NCBI GenBank assembly: GCA_014841835.1
Contig: JACYUQ010000003.1
Coordinates: 558,001-622,000 of the forward strand
DNA from: Oxalobacteraceae sp. CFBP 13730
GTDB taxonomy: Bacteria; Pseudomonadota; Gammaproteobacteria; Burkholderiales; Burkholderiaceae_D
Direction: 5' to 3'
DNA: 64,000 nucleotides
Made by a program: the position numbers and the translations under genes. The notes beneath the pieces were generated by a model. It was not told the DNA's origin, made no database searches, and was given only the letters and a program-made list of their open reading frames with translations. Positions 44,122 to 53,975 of this stretch are shown piece after piece; the first letter of the stretch is position 1, and each line of letters starts with the position of its first letter.

Positions 44122-46092
44122 TTAGCGGCTGATCGACAGCAGCGTGTCGAAGATGGTGCCGGCGATCTGCATGACCTTGCTCGACGCCTGATAGGCCTGC
44201 TGATACTTGATGAGATTGGCGGCTTCTTCGTCGAGATTCACGCCCGACACATCGGCCTGGGCGCCCTCGGCCTGTGCCAGCAAGGCATTGCCGGCCTGCG
44301 CATTGATCTGCACTTCGCGCGTCTTGTTGCCCACCTGGCTGACCATCTGCGCATACGACGACGTCAGCGTGGCGGTGCCATTGTTGAAGATGTTCTTGGT
44401 CTGCAGCTCGCCCAGCGCAGCGATGTTGCGGGTGTCGCCCACGCCGCTGCTGTTGGCCGCGATCGTGAACTTGTCGCCGTTGCCCGGTTTGCCGGTCATC
44501 GTGACACTGACGCCGCCGAAGCTGTAGGTCGAGCCGTTGTCGAACTTGACGTTGGCGGCGTCCACCTGGCTTGACTCGCCCTTGCTGTTGACCACGGTGA
44601 CCATGCCAGCCGGGAAGCCGGTCAGGTTGCCGCTGGTTTCATCAAAGGCGAGCGTGACCGGCAGCGTCGGCGGCGCGGTCAGGAAGTCCTTGGATACCTT
44701 GCCTTCGCTGATCTTGCCGGTGCCGGTATTGGTCAGCGGCATGCTGGTCAGAACCGGTGCTGCGGCGGCGATCTGCGAGACATCGTTGGCCAGCACCTTG
44801 AAGTTGGCCGCACCGTCGATGGTCGGGCGCACCAGGAAGGTATCCTTGTTGCGTGCATTGTTCTTGAAGCTGAGCTCGACGCCGTCGACTTCAAACGTGG
44901 CCACGCCATTCGCGCCCGGCGTGACGGTCCCGACTTCCTTGTTGTCGGACTGGCGCACGACCTTGTAGTTGGTGCCGTTGAACGTGACTTCGTAGTCGCT
45001 GTCCTTGAGTTTGCTCGGATCGGTCACCTTGGCGCTCAGCTCGGCGGCCGGATTGGCATCGGTGCCTTTGGCGTTGTTGATGCTCGCGCCAACAAAAGCC
45101 GGCGCCACGTTGAAGAACGCCTGCCCCTTGTTGCCGTTCTGGTCCAGGCCCAGCTGGTGCTGTGCGTTGAACTCAAAGGCCATGCCAATGGCGATCTTGC
45201 CGAGCGCGCTCTGAGCCGTATCGAGCGTTTCGGTACGAAACTCGAGCAGGCCGCCCAGCTTGCCGCCGGAGAGCGCGCCATCGGGCAGCACCGCCACCTT
45301 CGTGCCGACCTGATAACCCACTTCCATGCGCGTCAGGTCGGTTGGCGAGACCATCGCCGCCAGCTGGAACGAGTCGTTGCCCACCACCAGCGGCTGGCCG
45401 TTGCCGATGGCAATCGTCAGGCTGCTGTTGTCGCCCTGCGTGACGGTGGCCTTGACGAACTTGTTCAGTTCGAGCACCACCTGGTCGCGCTGGTCAAGCA
45501 GGTCGTTCGGCGGGCGCGTCGCGGACGACGCGAAATTGGAAATCTGCTCGTTGAGCTTGGCGATCTGCGAGCCGTAGGTATTGATGGCGGTGACGCTCGC
45601 CTCGATTTCACCATTCACGCCGGTGCGGATTTCACCCAGGCGCGAATCAAGGTCTTGCAGGCGCGTGGCCAGCGTTTCGGCACTCGACAGCATCGCCTGG
45701 CGCGACGGCACCGACGCGCGGTTGGCGGCCATGTCCTGCACGCCCTTGAAAAAGCCCTGCATCGCCGGCGACAGGCCCGACGTGGTGTCGGCCAGCAGGT
45801 TGTCGATCTGCTTGATCTGCGAATAGTACGATTCCAGGCCGCTGGTGCTGGCCTGGGCCGTGCGCACCTGCGTGTTCAGGAAATTGTCACTGTAGCGCTT
45901 GATCTGCGCGATCTCGGTCCCGGTGCCGAGGAAGCCGACACCGGTATCGAGCGCGGCCGAGGTGGCCTGCACCACGGTCTGGCGCGAGAAACCCGCCACG
46001 TTCGCATTGGCGATGTTGTGGCCGGTCGTGGCGAGGGCTGCCTGTGCTGCATACAACCCGGTCTTACCGATGGCGAGGAGGCTACCTGACAT
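44122..46092 (-). CDS. flgK: Hook-filament junction protein FlgK (HAP1)
   Basis: First junction protein, 656 residues. It begins GSLLAIGKTGLYAAQAALAT with NIANANVAGFSRQTV, the rod/hook-family N-terminus, and ends in the D0 helix (EEAANLIKYQQAYQASSKVM). The central part is enlarged relative to enterobacteria. A FliA promoter lies 28 bases upstream of the ATG. Confidence 0.97.
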   Translation of the reverse strand: MSGSLLAIGKTGLYAAQAALATTGHNIANANVAGFSRQTVVQATSAALDTGVGFLGTGTEIAQIKRYSDNFLNTQVRTAQASTSGLESYYSQIKQIDNLLADTTSGLSPAMQGFFKGVQDMAANRASVPSRQAMLSSAETLATRLQDLDSRLGEIRTGVNGEIEASVTAINTYGSQIAKLNEQISNFASSATRPPNDLLDQRDQVVLELNKFVKATVTQGDNSSLTIAIGNGQPLVVGNDSFQLAAMVSPTDLTRMEVGYQVGTKVAVLPDGALSGGKLGGLLEFRTETLDTAQSALGKIAIGMAFEFNAQHQLGLDQNGNKGQAFFNVAPAFVGASINNAKGTDANPAAELSAKVTDPSKLKDSDYEVTFNGTNYKVVRQSDNKEVGTVTPGANGVATFEVDGVELSFKNNARNKDTFLVRPTIDGAANFKVLANDVSQIAAAAPVLTSMPLTNTGTGKISEGKVSKDFLTAPPTLPVTLAFDETSGNLTGFPAGMVTVVNSKGESSQVDAANVKFDNGSTYSFGGVSVTMTGKPGNGDKFTIAANSSGVGDTRNIAALGELQTKNIFNNGTATLTSSYAQMVSQVGNKTREVQINAQAGNALLAQAEGAQADVSGVNLDEEAANLIKYQQAYQASSKVMQIAGTIFDTLLSISR

Positions 46093-46119
46093 AATTTTTT
46101 TCTCTCTGTGACAGTACAG

Positions 46120-46146
46120 TCAACGGCATGTTTTCAGAAAACTTGA
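46120..46146 (-). promoter_or_regulatory. FliA (sigma-28) promoter of flgKL
   Basis: On the minus strand: TCAAGTTT (7 of 8 to TAAAGTTT), an 11-base spacer, then GCCGTTGA (6 of 8 to GCCGATAA). It separates flgKL, as late genes, from flgJ upstream. Confidence 0.78.
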
Positions 46147-46198
46147 CGGTTGGCTGACATAAGAATGGCGTCAACGGGCGCATGTGCGCGTGTGTACA

Positions 46199-47152
46199 TT
46201 ACGCCAGCGAGTTCTTGATCAGGCGGGTCAGTTTGGCCGCGTAGTTCGGATCGGTCGCATAGCCGGCGCGCTGCAGGCCCTGGGCAAAGGTGGCCGCGTC
46301 GCTGCTGCCGATGACTTTTTCGTAACGCGGATTCTTCGCGATCATGTTTGCATAATCGCGGAACGAATCGGCCGGGCTGTCGTAGGCGCGGAATTTCTCG
46401 ACCCGCGTCTGCGGCTTGCCATTCACGTATTCGGTGGTGACGGCGGTGGCGACCTTGCCTTGCCAGCCCGGACCGGCCTTGATGCCGAACAGGTTGTTGC
46501 TGTTGCTGCCATCGGCGTTCTTGATCATGCGTTTGCCCCAGCCGGTCTCGAGCGCGGCCTGGCCCAGCATGAACTTGGCCGGCACGCCGGTGGTCTGCTC
46601 GGCCGCATGGGCGTGCTCATGCAGTTTTTCCTGGAATGCGCGCACGTGCGGCGCCTGGATGCGGCCCGTCTCGGTGGTTGCCGGCAGCGGCGGCGCCTTG
46701 CTGGCGGCCGCGCCAGCACCGAGCGCGGCGCCATTGCCGTACATGGCGGCAGCGTTGTTCAGCGACGGCGTCAGGCGGCCAGCGCCGGCAGCAGCGTCAC
46801 CACCCATGCCATCGGCGCCAATGGCCAGCGCCTGCTGCCCCATCTGGTTCGCGCTCAGCTGGCGCACCAGCACATCGGCCAGGCCGACACCGCGCTTGGC
46901 CAGGTTCTGGCTGGTCTGCTGGTCGAGCATCGTCGTGAAGGTCTTGGTCTGCTGGTTGTCCAGCATGCCTTCCTGCGGCGTGGCGTCACGCATGCTCTTC
47001 ATCATCATGTTGATGAACATCGCCTCGAACTGGGTCGCCGCTTCTTTCATGGCGGCCGGCGTGCCGGCTTTCGCGCTGTTCTTCAGCCCGTTGAGGCTGT
47101 TGGTGTCGAGCGCGAGCTTGCTGGTCTGGTCAAGGTTGGGCGATGCGATCAT
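46199..47152 (-). CDS. flgJ: Rod-cap and peptidoglycan hydrolase FlgJ
   Basis: Bifunctional protein of 317 residues: an N-terminal rod-capping domain (about 1-100, with FEAMFINMMMKSMRDA) and a C-terminal glucosaminidase domain (about 165-317) with the catalytic Glu in GQAALETGWGKR near residue 200. It opens a hole in the wall for the rod. Both domains are present, as in other beta- and gammaproteobacteria. Confidence 0.96.
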   Translation of the reverse strand: MIASPNLDQTSKLALDTNSLNGLKNSAKAGTPAAMKEAATQFEAMFINMMMKSMRDATPQEGMLDNQQTKTFTTMLDQQTSQNLAKRGVGLADVLVRQLSANQMGQQALAIGADGMGGDAAAGAGRLTPSLNNAAAMYGNGAALGAGAAASKAPPLPATTETGRIQAPHVRAFQEKLHEHAHAAEQTTGVPAKFMLGQAALETGWGKRMIKNADGSNSNNLFGIKAGPGWQGKVATAVTTEYVNGKPQTRVEKFRAYDSPADSFRDYANMIAKNPRYEKVIGSSDAATFAQGLQRAGYATDPNYAAKLTRLIKNSLA

Positions 47153-47167
47153 GACGTGTCTCTCGAT

Positions 47168-48280
47168 TTAGATGATTTCGAGCTCGGCGCGCAGCGAACC
47201 GGCGGCCTTGAGCGCTTGCAGGATGGCCAGCAAGTCTTGCGGGGTGGTGCCGATCGAGTTCATCGCCTTGACCACTTCGGCCAGCGACGCCCCGCCCTTC
47301 ACGTTGATCATCTGGCCCGGCTCTTTCTTGATCTCGACCGACTGGTTCTGCGTGACGACGGTCTGGCCGCCGGCCAGTGCGTTCGGCTGGCTGACCTGGG
47401 TGTCCGAGCCGATCGTGATCGACAGGTTGCCGTGCGAGATCGCGCAGTTGTCGAGCATCACGGCGCGGTTCATCACGACCGACCCGGTGCGGGCGTTCAT
47501 GATCACCTTGGCCGAGGCCAGCGGCTGATTGACGTCGATCTGTTCCAGCATGCCCAGGAAGGCCACGCGCTGGTCGCTCGACGACGGCGTGCGCACGCGC
47601 ACCACGCGCCCGTCCATGGCCGTGGCGATGCCGGGCCCGAACTGGTCGTTGACGGCTTCGACGACGCGCGCGGCAGTGGCGAAATCGGTCTCTTTCAGTT
47701 CCAGGCGAATCTGGTTGTTCTCGCCCAGGTTCGATGCGACAGCGCGCTCGACCGTGGCGCCGGCCGAGATGCGGCCCACCGCCAGGTGATTGACCTGCAC
47801 CTGCGCGCCGCCGCCCTGCGCCTGGACACCCACACCGCCGACCACCAGATTGCCCTGGGCCATGGCGTAGACCTGGCCGTCGGCGCCATGCAGCGGCGCC
47901 ATCAACAGCGTGCCGCCGCGCAGGCTCTTGGCGTTACCGATCGACGACACGGTGATGTCGAGCGTCTGGCCCGGCTGGGCAAACGCCGGCAGCGAGGTCG
48001 TGACCATCACGGCCGCCACGTTCTTCAGTTGCAGCTGGGTGCCGGCCGGCAGGTTGACGCCTTTCTGTTGCAGCATCGCGCGGATCGACTGCACGGTGAA
48101 CGGCGTCTGGCTGGTCTGGTCGCCGGTGCCATCCAGGCCCACGACGATGCCATAGCCGGACAACTGGTTCTGACGTACGCCGGCGATGGTGGCCAGGTCC
48201 TTCAGACGTTCGGCCTGGGCCAGGGGGGCGATGCCGCCGAAAGTGACAGCCAACAACAGAGCGGAAGCAAATTTACGCAT
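47168..48280 (-). CDS. flgI: P-ring protein FlgI
   Basis: Periplasmic P-ring protein of 370 residues with a signal peptide (ends LAQA) and the conserved start RLKDLATIAGVRQNQLSGYG. It lies 12 bases after flgH and 15 before flgJ. Confidence 0.97.
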   Translation of the reverse strand: MRKFASALLLAVTFGGIAPLAQAERLKDLATIAGVRQNQLSGYGIVVGLDGTGDQTSQTPFTVQSIRAMLQQKGVNLPAGTQLQLKNVAAVMVTTSLPAFAQPGQTLDITVSSIGNAKSLRGGTLLMAPLHGADGQVYAMAQGNLVVGGVGVQAQGGGAQVQVNHLAVGRISAGATVERAVASNLGENNQIRLELKETDFATAARVVEAVNDQFGPGIATAMDGRVVRVRTPSSSDQRVAFLGMLEQIDVNQPLASAKVIMNARTGSVVMNRAVMLDNCAISHGNLSITIGSDTQVSQPNALAGGQTVVTQNQSVEIKKEPGQMINVKGGASLAEVVKAMNSIGTTPQDLLAILQALKAAGSLRAELEII

Positions 48281-48292
48281 GGGTAGGGTCTT

Positions 48293-48940
48293 TCAAAACG
48301 GCAGCATCGACAGGAAGAAACGCGACAGCATCGACGTCACTTCGGCGCGATCCAGGCGGCTGTTGGTGCGGTATTCGACGCGCGCATCGGCGATCACGTT
48401 CGACGAGACCATATTGCCGGCCTGGATCGTGTCGGGGCTGACCATGCCCGAGAAGCGGATGAACTCGGTGCCCTTGTTCATCGCGACCTGCTTTTCGCCG
48501 GCCACGATCAGGTTCCCGTTCGGCAGCACTTCGGTGACGGTCACGCCGATGGTGCCGGTGAAATTGTTCGACGCGCTCTGGTTGTCGCCATCGGCAAACT
48601 TGGTGCCCGATTCCAGCGCCACGCCGGCGCCGATCACACCCGCCAGCAGGCCCGGGCTGGTAAAGCTCGCGCTGCCGCTCTTGTTGCCCGAACTCGCGCC
48701 GGCCTTGGTCGCCGACGTGCGCTCGCTGATATTGACGGTCAAGAGGTCGCCGATATGACGGGCGCGGCGGTCTTCGAACATCGGCCGGTAGCTGTTGACA
48801 TTGAAGATCGCGCCATCGGTGGCCGGGGCCCCGTCGACCAGCATCGGACGCGCGCTGGTCGGACCCTGCACGATGGTGGTGGGAGTGGCGGCGCAACCGG
48901 CGAGCAATACCAGCGCAGCGAACGAAGTCAGGATTTTCAT
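48293..48940 (-). CDS. flgH: L-ring lipoprotein FlgH
   Basis: Outer-membrane L-ring lipoprotein of 215 residues. A lipobox LLAGC is followed by Cys16; the conserved region runs from FEDRRARHIGDLLTVNISE to the VEYRTNSRLDRAEVTSMLSR end. Confidence 0.97.
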   Translation of the reverse strand: MKILTSFAALVLLAGCAATPTTIVQGPTSARPMLVDGAPATDGAIFNVNSYRPMFEDRRARHIGDLLTVNISERTSATKAGASSGNKSGSASFTSPGLLAGVIGAGVALESGTKFADGDNQSASNNFTGTIGVTVTEVLPNGNLIVAGEKQVAMNKGTEFIRFSGMVSPDTIQAGNMVSSNVIADARVEYRTNSRLDRAEVTSMLSRFFLSMLPF

Positions 48941-48955
48941 GATGGCTGAAGAAAA

Positions 48956-49738
48956 TTAAAGCTGCGACAGTTTTTGCAGCATCTGGTCGGATGTCGTGAT
49001 CGCCTTGCTGTTGATTTCGTAGGCGCGCTGGGTCTGGATCATCGCGACCATTTCCTCGACCACATTGACGTTCGACGATTCCACATAACCCTGCATGATG
49101 TTGCCAGCGCCGTTTGTGCCAGGCACGTTCAGGTTCGGGTTACCCGACGCGGTGGTTTCGGTGTACAGGTTCTCGCCGCGCGACTCGAGGCCGGCCGGGT
49201 TGATGAAGGTGGCCAGTTGCAAGGCGCCGATCTGGGTGGTGGCCGTTTCGCCGGCGACATTGACCGATACGGTGCCGTCACGGCCCACCGTGATCGACTG
49301 GGCATTGATCGGCACGGTGATCGGCGGCTGGATGACGAAGCCACTCGACGTCACGAGCTGACCGTTCTGGTCTTTCTGGAACGAACCGTCGCGGGTGTAG
49401 GCCTGGGTGCCGTCCGGCATCAGCACGGGGAAATAGCCCGGACCGTTGACCATCACGTCCTTGTCGTTGCCGGTCAGCTGGGGATTACCCTGGGTGTGGA
49501 TGCGCTCGGTAGCGACGGTGCGCACACCGGTACCGATCTGCAGGCCCGACGGCAGATTCGTCTGCTGGGACGATTGCGCACCTGGCTGGCGCACGTTCTG
49601 GTACAGCAAGTCCTCGAACACGGCGCGCGACTTCTTGAAGCCGTTGGTGCTGACGTTGGCGAGGTTGTTCGAGATGACGTCGAGATTGGTCTGCTGGGCT
49701 TCCAGACCGGTCTTGGCGATGTAGAGCGAACGGATCAT
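48956..49738 (-). CDS. flgG: Distal rod protein FlgG
   Basis: Distal rod subunit, 260 residues, the typical length. It starts [20 protein letters not shown] with the [14 protein letters not shown] rod motif and ends [20 protein letters not shown]. Confidence 0.97.
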   Translation of the reverse strand: MIRSLYIAKTGLEAQQTNLDVISNNLANVSTNGFKKSRAVFEDLLYQNVRQPGAQSSQQTNLPSGLQIGTGVRTVATERIHTQGNPQLTGNDKDVMVNGPGYFPVLMPDGTQAYTRDGSFQKDQNGQLVTSSGFVIQPPITVPINAQSITVGRDGTVSVNVAGETATTQIGALQLATFINPAGLESRGENLYTETTASGNPNLNVPGTNGAGNIMQGYVESSNVNVVEEMVAMIQTQRAYEINSKAITTSDQMLQKLSQL

Positions 49739-49802
49739 TGCATTCTCCTATTGGTGGCAGGCGAATGCCTCCACGGACAATAGAATTATGCAGCGGCAAC
49801 AC

Positions 49803-50543
49803 TTAATTCAAAGCGAGGAGTTGGGTGGCTTTCGCCGCGTTGTTCTCGGCGTTCTTCAACAAGCTCATTTGCGTGTCAAAAGAACGTGCCAAAGCAATCA
49901 TGTCGACCATGCAATCGACCGGATTGACGTTGCTGCCCTCGAGCGCGCCACCTGCCACCTGCACGGTCGGGTCGGCCTGGACCGGCGCGCCGTTCTTGAC
50001 GCGAAACAGCCCGTCGTCGCCGCGCACCATGTCGCCTTGTGGCGGATTGACCAGCTTCAGGCGGCCGATCACTGCCGGCGCGGCCGGCGTGTCGACATTG
50101 GAAATCGTCGAGATGGTGCCGTCACTGCCGATCGTTACGGTCGCGTCCGGCGGGATCGTGATCGGACCACCTTCGCCCGCAATCGTCTGACCGCCCGGCG
50201 TTTGCAGCACACCGTTCGGACTCATCTGGAGCGCACCGTTGCGGGTGTAGGCCTCGGTACCATCCGGCATCTGCAGGGCCAGCCAGCCCTGCCCTTTCAC
50301 CGCCACGTCCAGGTCGCGCCCCGTGGCCTGCAGCGGGCCGGAAGCGAAATCGTTGCCGGCGGTCGAGTCGACGACAAACGCGCGGGTCGGCATGCCCGGG
50401 CCCTGCACCGGCGCCGCACGGAACATGTCGATCTGGGCGCGAAAGCCCGTCGTGCTCACGTTGGCCAGGTTGTTGGACGTCGTGGCTTGCTGCTCGAGGA
50501 TGTGCTTGGCGCCGGAGGCGGCGGTATAGATCAGGCGGTCCAT
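49803..50543 (-). CDS. flgF: Proximal rod protein FlgF
   Basis: Proximal rod subunit, 246 residues, with MDRLIYTAASGAKHILEQQA and NLANVSTTGFRAQIDMFRA at the N-terminus. It is separated from flgE by 131 bases that include a REP-like palindrome. Confidence 0.96.
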   Translation of the reverse strand: MDRLIYTAASGAKHILEQQATTSNNLANVSTTGFRAQIDMFRAAPVQGPGMPTRAFVVDSTAGNDFASGPLQATGRDLDVAVKGQGWLALQMPDGTEAYTRNGALQMSPNGVLQTPGGQTIAGEGGPITIPPDATVTIGSDGTISTISNVDTPAAPAVIGRLKLVNPPQGDMVRGDDGLFRVKNGAPVQADPTVQVAGGALEGSNVNPVDCMVDMIALARSFDTQMSLLKNAENNAAKATQLLALN

Positions 50544-50587
50544 GGTGTTATTCCTTGTGGGGTGCGGCGGTGCGAATTGTGGTTGAA

Positions 50588-50617
50588 CGCGTGGACGGCG
50601 GAGCCGTCCACCCTACG
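50588..50617. repeat. REP-like palindrome between flgE and flgF
   Basis: GTGGACGGC (50591-50599), a 3-base loop and GCCGTCCAC (50603-50611) make a perfect 9-bp hairpin. Read on the minus strand it begins CGTAGGGTGG, the GTAG head typical of RAYT-associated REP elements. No T-run follows on either strand, so it is not a simple terminator. No second copy was found in the window. Confidence 0.55.
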
Positions 50618-50674
50618 TGATCAATGCAACGGTGCATCACCAATCATGACAATCCAACCATGCATCATCAATCA

Positions 50675-52201
50675 TTAACGCAGGTTCACCAGCGTCTGCA
50701 ACACCGAATCCTGCGTCTTGATCGTTTGCGCATTCGCCTGGTAGACGCGCTGCGCGGTGATCATGTTGACCAGCTCTGCCGTCAGATCGACGCTCGATGC
50801 TTCGGTCGCCGACGCCTGCAGCACGCCCAGGCCGCCGGTACCGGCGGTGCCCATCAGCGGGATGCCGGAATTGGACGATTCAGCCCAGGCATTGTTGCCC
50901 AGTGGCTGCAGGCCATTCGGGTTGGTGAAGTTGGCAAGCACGACCTGGCCCAGGACCTTGGTCTGGCCATTGCTGTACTGGCCCTGGATGCTGCCATCGG
51001 GGCCGGTGGAGAAGCGCTGCAGCGACCCCGGCTTGTAGCCGTCCTGCGCCAGGAACTTTTCGCTGGTGGTGGTGCCGTACTGGGTGGTGCCGGCGAAATC
51101 GATCTGCACTGGCAGATTCAGTTCGGCGCCGGTCGATGGCACGATCGGGATGTCGATGTTGAACTTGCCGGCAGTGCCCGTGCTGGCCAGATTCAGTGCG
51201 CCATTGGTGTCGAACTTGAGCGTACCGATGGATTTCGGCTCCATCTTGAGCGCCTTGGCAATCGCGGCGTCGATCTGCACCGGGGTCGCACCGGGAATCG
51301 CCGCGGCGGCAGCGGCGGCGGTACGCACTTCAGCCAGGTTGTCGGGCGTCGCCAGATTGCCGGCGCCGGCCACAACCGCATTGGCGGCGTCGGTGGCGTA
51401 GGTGGCAATCGTGGTGGCCAGCGTGGCGGCCACGGGCGGCACGACCTTGCTTGCCGCATCCCAGGCGCCGCGCGAGGCGACTGCCGCCGGGTCGGTCTGG
51501 GCCTTGCCCACCGCGTCCAGCGCACCAATCTCGGTGCCGTCCTTGGCAGCAAACACATTCCAGGTACCGTCGCCGGTCGGCGACTTGACGTAGAAGGTCG
51601 ACAGCGTGTGCGAATTGCCCAGCGTGTCGTACACGCTCATCGGCACCTGCTTGTTGTAGGTGTCCGGATCGGCCGGATCGAAGTCCGCTTTTTTCGGCGG
51701 GCTGGCGCGCGAATCGAGCTGAAGCTGGATCTGCACTTCCGACGTGACCTTGGGCGGCTGGTCGGCCGTATCGATCCTGAGCGGCACGGCGGTGCCGGCG
51801 GCCAGCAGGCCATTGGCGCCCAGGCCATAGCCGGTCAGCTTGGCGCCCTGGGCGTTGACGATGAAGCCCTCTTTGTCGAGCGAGAACTGGCCATTGCGCG
51901 AATATTGCGTCACACCAGCCTGCTCGATACGGAAGAAACCGGCGCCGTTGATGGCGATGTCGAGCGGATTGCTCGAGGCTTCGACGTTACCCTGCGTGAA
52001 CTGCTGGGCGATGGCGGCAGTTTTCACGCCGATACCGGCAGTCATGCCGCCCGCGCCGTTGAGCGCATTGGCGTAGACGTCGGCAAATTGGGTGGTCGAG
52101 CCCTTGAAGCCGACCGTGCTGGCGTTGGCGATGTTGTTACCGATAACGTCCAGCGATTTGGCAGCAGCGTTCAAGCCGCTCAGGCCTTGTTGGAAAGACA
52201 T
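50675..52201 (-). CDS. flgE: Hook protein FlgE
   Basis: Hook subunit of 508 residues, longer than the 400 of enterobacteria because of an Ala/Thr-rich middle segment. The N-terminus (MSFQQGLSGLNAAAKSLDVI, NIANASTVGFKG) and C-terminus (VYQANAQTIKTQDSVLQTLV) are canonical. Confidence 0.97.
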   Translation of the reverse strand: MSFQQGLSGLNAAAKSLDVIGNNIANASTVGFKGSTTQFADVYANALNGAGGMTAGIGVKTAAIAQQFTQGNVEASSNPLDIAINGAGFFRIEQAGVTQYSRNGQFSLDKEGFIVNAQGAKLTGYGLGANGLLAAGTAVPLRIDTADQPPKVTSEVQIQLQLDSRASPPKKADFDPADPDTYNKQVPMSVYDTLGNSHTLSTFYVKSPTGDGTWNVFAAKDGTEIGALDAVGKAQTDPAAVASRGAWDAASKVVPPVAATLATTIATYATDAANAVVAGAGNLATPDNLAEVRTAAAAAAAIPGATPVQIDAAIAKALKMEPKSIGTLKFDTNGALNLASTGTAGKFNIDIPIVPSTGAELNLPVQIDFAGTTQYGTTTSEKFLAQDGYKPGSLQRFSTGPDGSIQGQYSNGQTKVLGQVVLANFTNPNGLQPLGNNAWAESSNSGIPLMGTAGTGGLGVLQASATEASSVDLTAELVNMITAQRVYQANAQTIKTQDSVLQTLVNLR

Positions 52202-52242
52202 GGTAATGCTCCAGTATAAGGTGAGAGAGTAAGCGGCCTGGC

Positions 52243-52959
52243 TTACAGAACTTGTTTGATATCGGCGAGGGAAACAGCGCCCTTGCCCGGCAGGTTCAGC
52301 TTGACGCCGTCCTTGCCATTCGTCGTGACGCTGGCCACGCTGTCGAATGACAGCGTCTTGGCGTCGGTGAGCTGTTCGCCCGCGCGCGTTGCGATCACGC
52401 GGAAGGTGTAGTTCCCATCTGGCAGCACGACCGGCTTGCCGTTGGCGTCCAGGTTGTTCGGGTCGGGAACACCATCCCAGGCGACTGGCACGATCCCGGC
52501 TTTCTGCTCGCCCAGCTCGATCGCCGCCACATCCTTGCCCGTGGCCTTGTCGACGACCACGACCTGCAGCTTGTCGGCCGGGCTGTCCAGCTCGACACCC
52601 AGGATGGCCTGGCTCTTCGACAGCAGAATGCCATTGCCTTCGACCAGCACGCCGTGGCCGATCAGATTGGTTGCCGACAGCGATTCGCTCGACTGGTAGC
52701 TGGCCTTCAGCGACTCCAGCGTGGTGTTGAGCTTGTTCACGCCGGTGACGGTCTGCAGTTGGGCCAGCTGGCTCGTCATCTGCGCGTTGTCCATCGGGTT
52801 CAGCGGATCCTGGTTCTTCAACTGGGTCACGAGCAGCGTCATGAACTTGTCGGTGTCGGCCTGGACGCCATCTTCGGCGGTCTTCGCCTTGGCGTTCATG
52901 GTTGCCTGCAGGCTGGAAATATCGGACGTTGCGGTCTTGCTGGTAATTGGGCTGGTCAT
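52243..52959 (-). CDS. flgD: Hook-capping protein FlgD
   Basis: Hook scaffold cap of 238 residues, needed for FlgE assembly but absent from the finished flagellum. FlgD motifs: FMTLLVTQLKNQDPLNPMDN and a FLG-type beta-domain in the second half. It lies between flgE and flgC in the usual order. Confidence 0.96.
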   Translation of the reverse strand: MTSPITSKTATSDISSLQATMNAKAKTAEDGVQADTDKFMTLLVTQLKNQDPLNPMDNAQMTSQLAQLQTVTGVNKLNTTLESLKASYQSSESLSATNLIGHGVLVEGNGILLSKSQAILGVELDSPADKLQVVVVDKATGKDVAAIELGEQKAGIVPVAWDGVPDPNNLDANGKPVVLPDGNYTFRVIATRAGEQLTDAKTLSFDSVASVTTNGKDGVKLNLPGKGAVSLADIKQVL

Positions 52960-52978
52960 GGTATCGATCTGGTAGCGC

Positions 52979-53380
52979 TTACTGGCCGATGGTCAGGGTC
53001 TTGAGCAGCATGGTCTTGGCTGCATTCATGGTTTCGACGTTGGTCTGGTACGAGCGCGAGGCCGACAACATATTGACCATCTCGTCGACCACGTTCACGT
53101 TCGGCATCGATACATAGCCCTTGTCGTCGGCCATCGGATGCTTGGGGTCGTACATCTGCTTGAGCGGCGACGGGTCTTCGACCACTTCGCGCACGCGCAC
53201 GCCGGTCGCGCCCGAGGCGGTGGGTACCGCCTCGAACACGACCGACTTGGCACGGTAGGCTTCGCCCGACGGCGACGTGGCGCTGTCGGCATTGGCCAGG
53301 TTGCTGGCCACCGTGTTCAGGCGCTGCGCCTGCGCACTCATGGCCGAACCGGACACGTTAAAGATATTAAATAGCGACAT
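52979..53380 (-). CDS. flgC: Proximal rod protein FlgC
   Basis: Proximal rod subunit of 133 residues. It begins [20 protein letters not shown] with [14 protein letters not shown], and ends [20 protein letters not shown], both typical. Confidence 0.97.
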   Translation of the reverse strand: MSLFNIFNVSGSAMSAQAQRLNTVASNLANADSATSPSGEAYRAKSVVFEAVPTASGATGVRVREVVEDPSPLKQMYDPKHPMADDKGYVSMPNVNVVDEMVNMLSASRSYQTNVETMNAAKTMLLKTLTIGQ

Positions 53381-53391
53381 GGCGAGTTTCC

Positions 53392-53808
53392 TTATTGGCC
53401 CTGGATCGCGCTCAGGAGGCCCTTGATCTGGCTGTTGATCATGTTGATCCCGGCCTCGTAGCGCAGCGCGTTGTCGGCGAACTGATTGCGCTCGACGTCC
53501 ATGTCGACCGTGTTGCCGTCGACGCTGCCCTGCACCACGCCGCGGTACAGTACCGGCGTGCCATTGGCCAGCGTGTCGCCGGTGGCAAGACCGCGCGCCA
53601 TGTGCTGGGTGTTGGTGGTGTTCATCGCACCGCCCGGCTTGCTGCCTGCCATTGCCCCCTGCAAGGCTGCCGCGAAATCGATGTCGCGCGCCTTGTAGTT
53701 CGGGGTATCGGCATTGGCGATATTGGACGCCAGCAGTTCCTGGCGCTGCGAGCGCAGGGACAATGCCGTTTCATTAAAACGCATGTAGTCGTCGAGTTTG
53801 CCGATCAT
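53392..53808 (-). CDS. flgB: Proximal rod protein FlgB
   Basis: Proximal rod subunit of 138 residues, first gene of flgBCDEFGHIJ(KL). It contains [20 protein letters not shown] and [11 protein letters not shown]. The ATG at 53808 is chosen because GGAGG lies just upstream; longer forms have no ribosome site. Transcribed divergently from flgA. Confidence 0.96.
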   Translation of the reverse strand: MIGKLDDYMRFNETALSLRSQRQELLASNIANADTPNYKARDIDFAAALQGAMAGSKPGGAMNTTNTQHMARGLATGDTLANGTPVLYRGVVQGSVDGNTVDMDVERNQFADNALRYEAGINMINSQIKGLLSAIQGQ

Positions 53809-53879
53809 GCCGCCTCCGGGCTGTGCTTTGTTGGGACAGAAGCGATCATACGGTTCGGCTCGCCACACCAATCGACGGA

Positions 53880-53906
53880 GAAGAGCCAACATTCCCCCCG
53901 CTATTC
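53880..53906. promoter_or_regulatory. Candidate FlhDC box in the flgB-flgA divergent region
   Basis: GAAGAGCC (5 of 8 to AAATAGCG), an 11-base spacer, then CGCTATTC (7 of 8 to CGCTATTT). Spacing is within the 10-12 of known FlhDC sites. The 167-base gap also has a CAAAGTTT at 53906-53913 without a matching FliA -10 box. Confidence 0.38.
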
Positions 53907-53975
53907 AAAGTTTCACTACGGAATCATTGGACCTAAGATAGCAGCATTCCCCAATCTCTGGTCGACCGCCCAACC

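Noticed and set aside
46184..48286. Plus-strand open frame of 700 codons across flgJ and flgI
   Set aside because: Antisense to two certain flagellar genes, low-complexity Arg/His/Val translation.
53906..53932. CAAAGTTT before flgA as a FliA -35
   Set aside because: The sequence at the -10 distance (CATTGGAC) does not fit.
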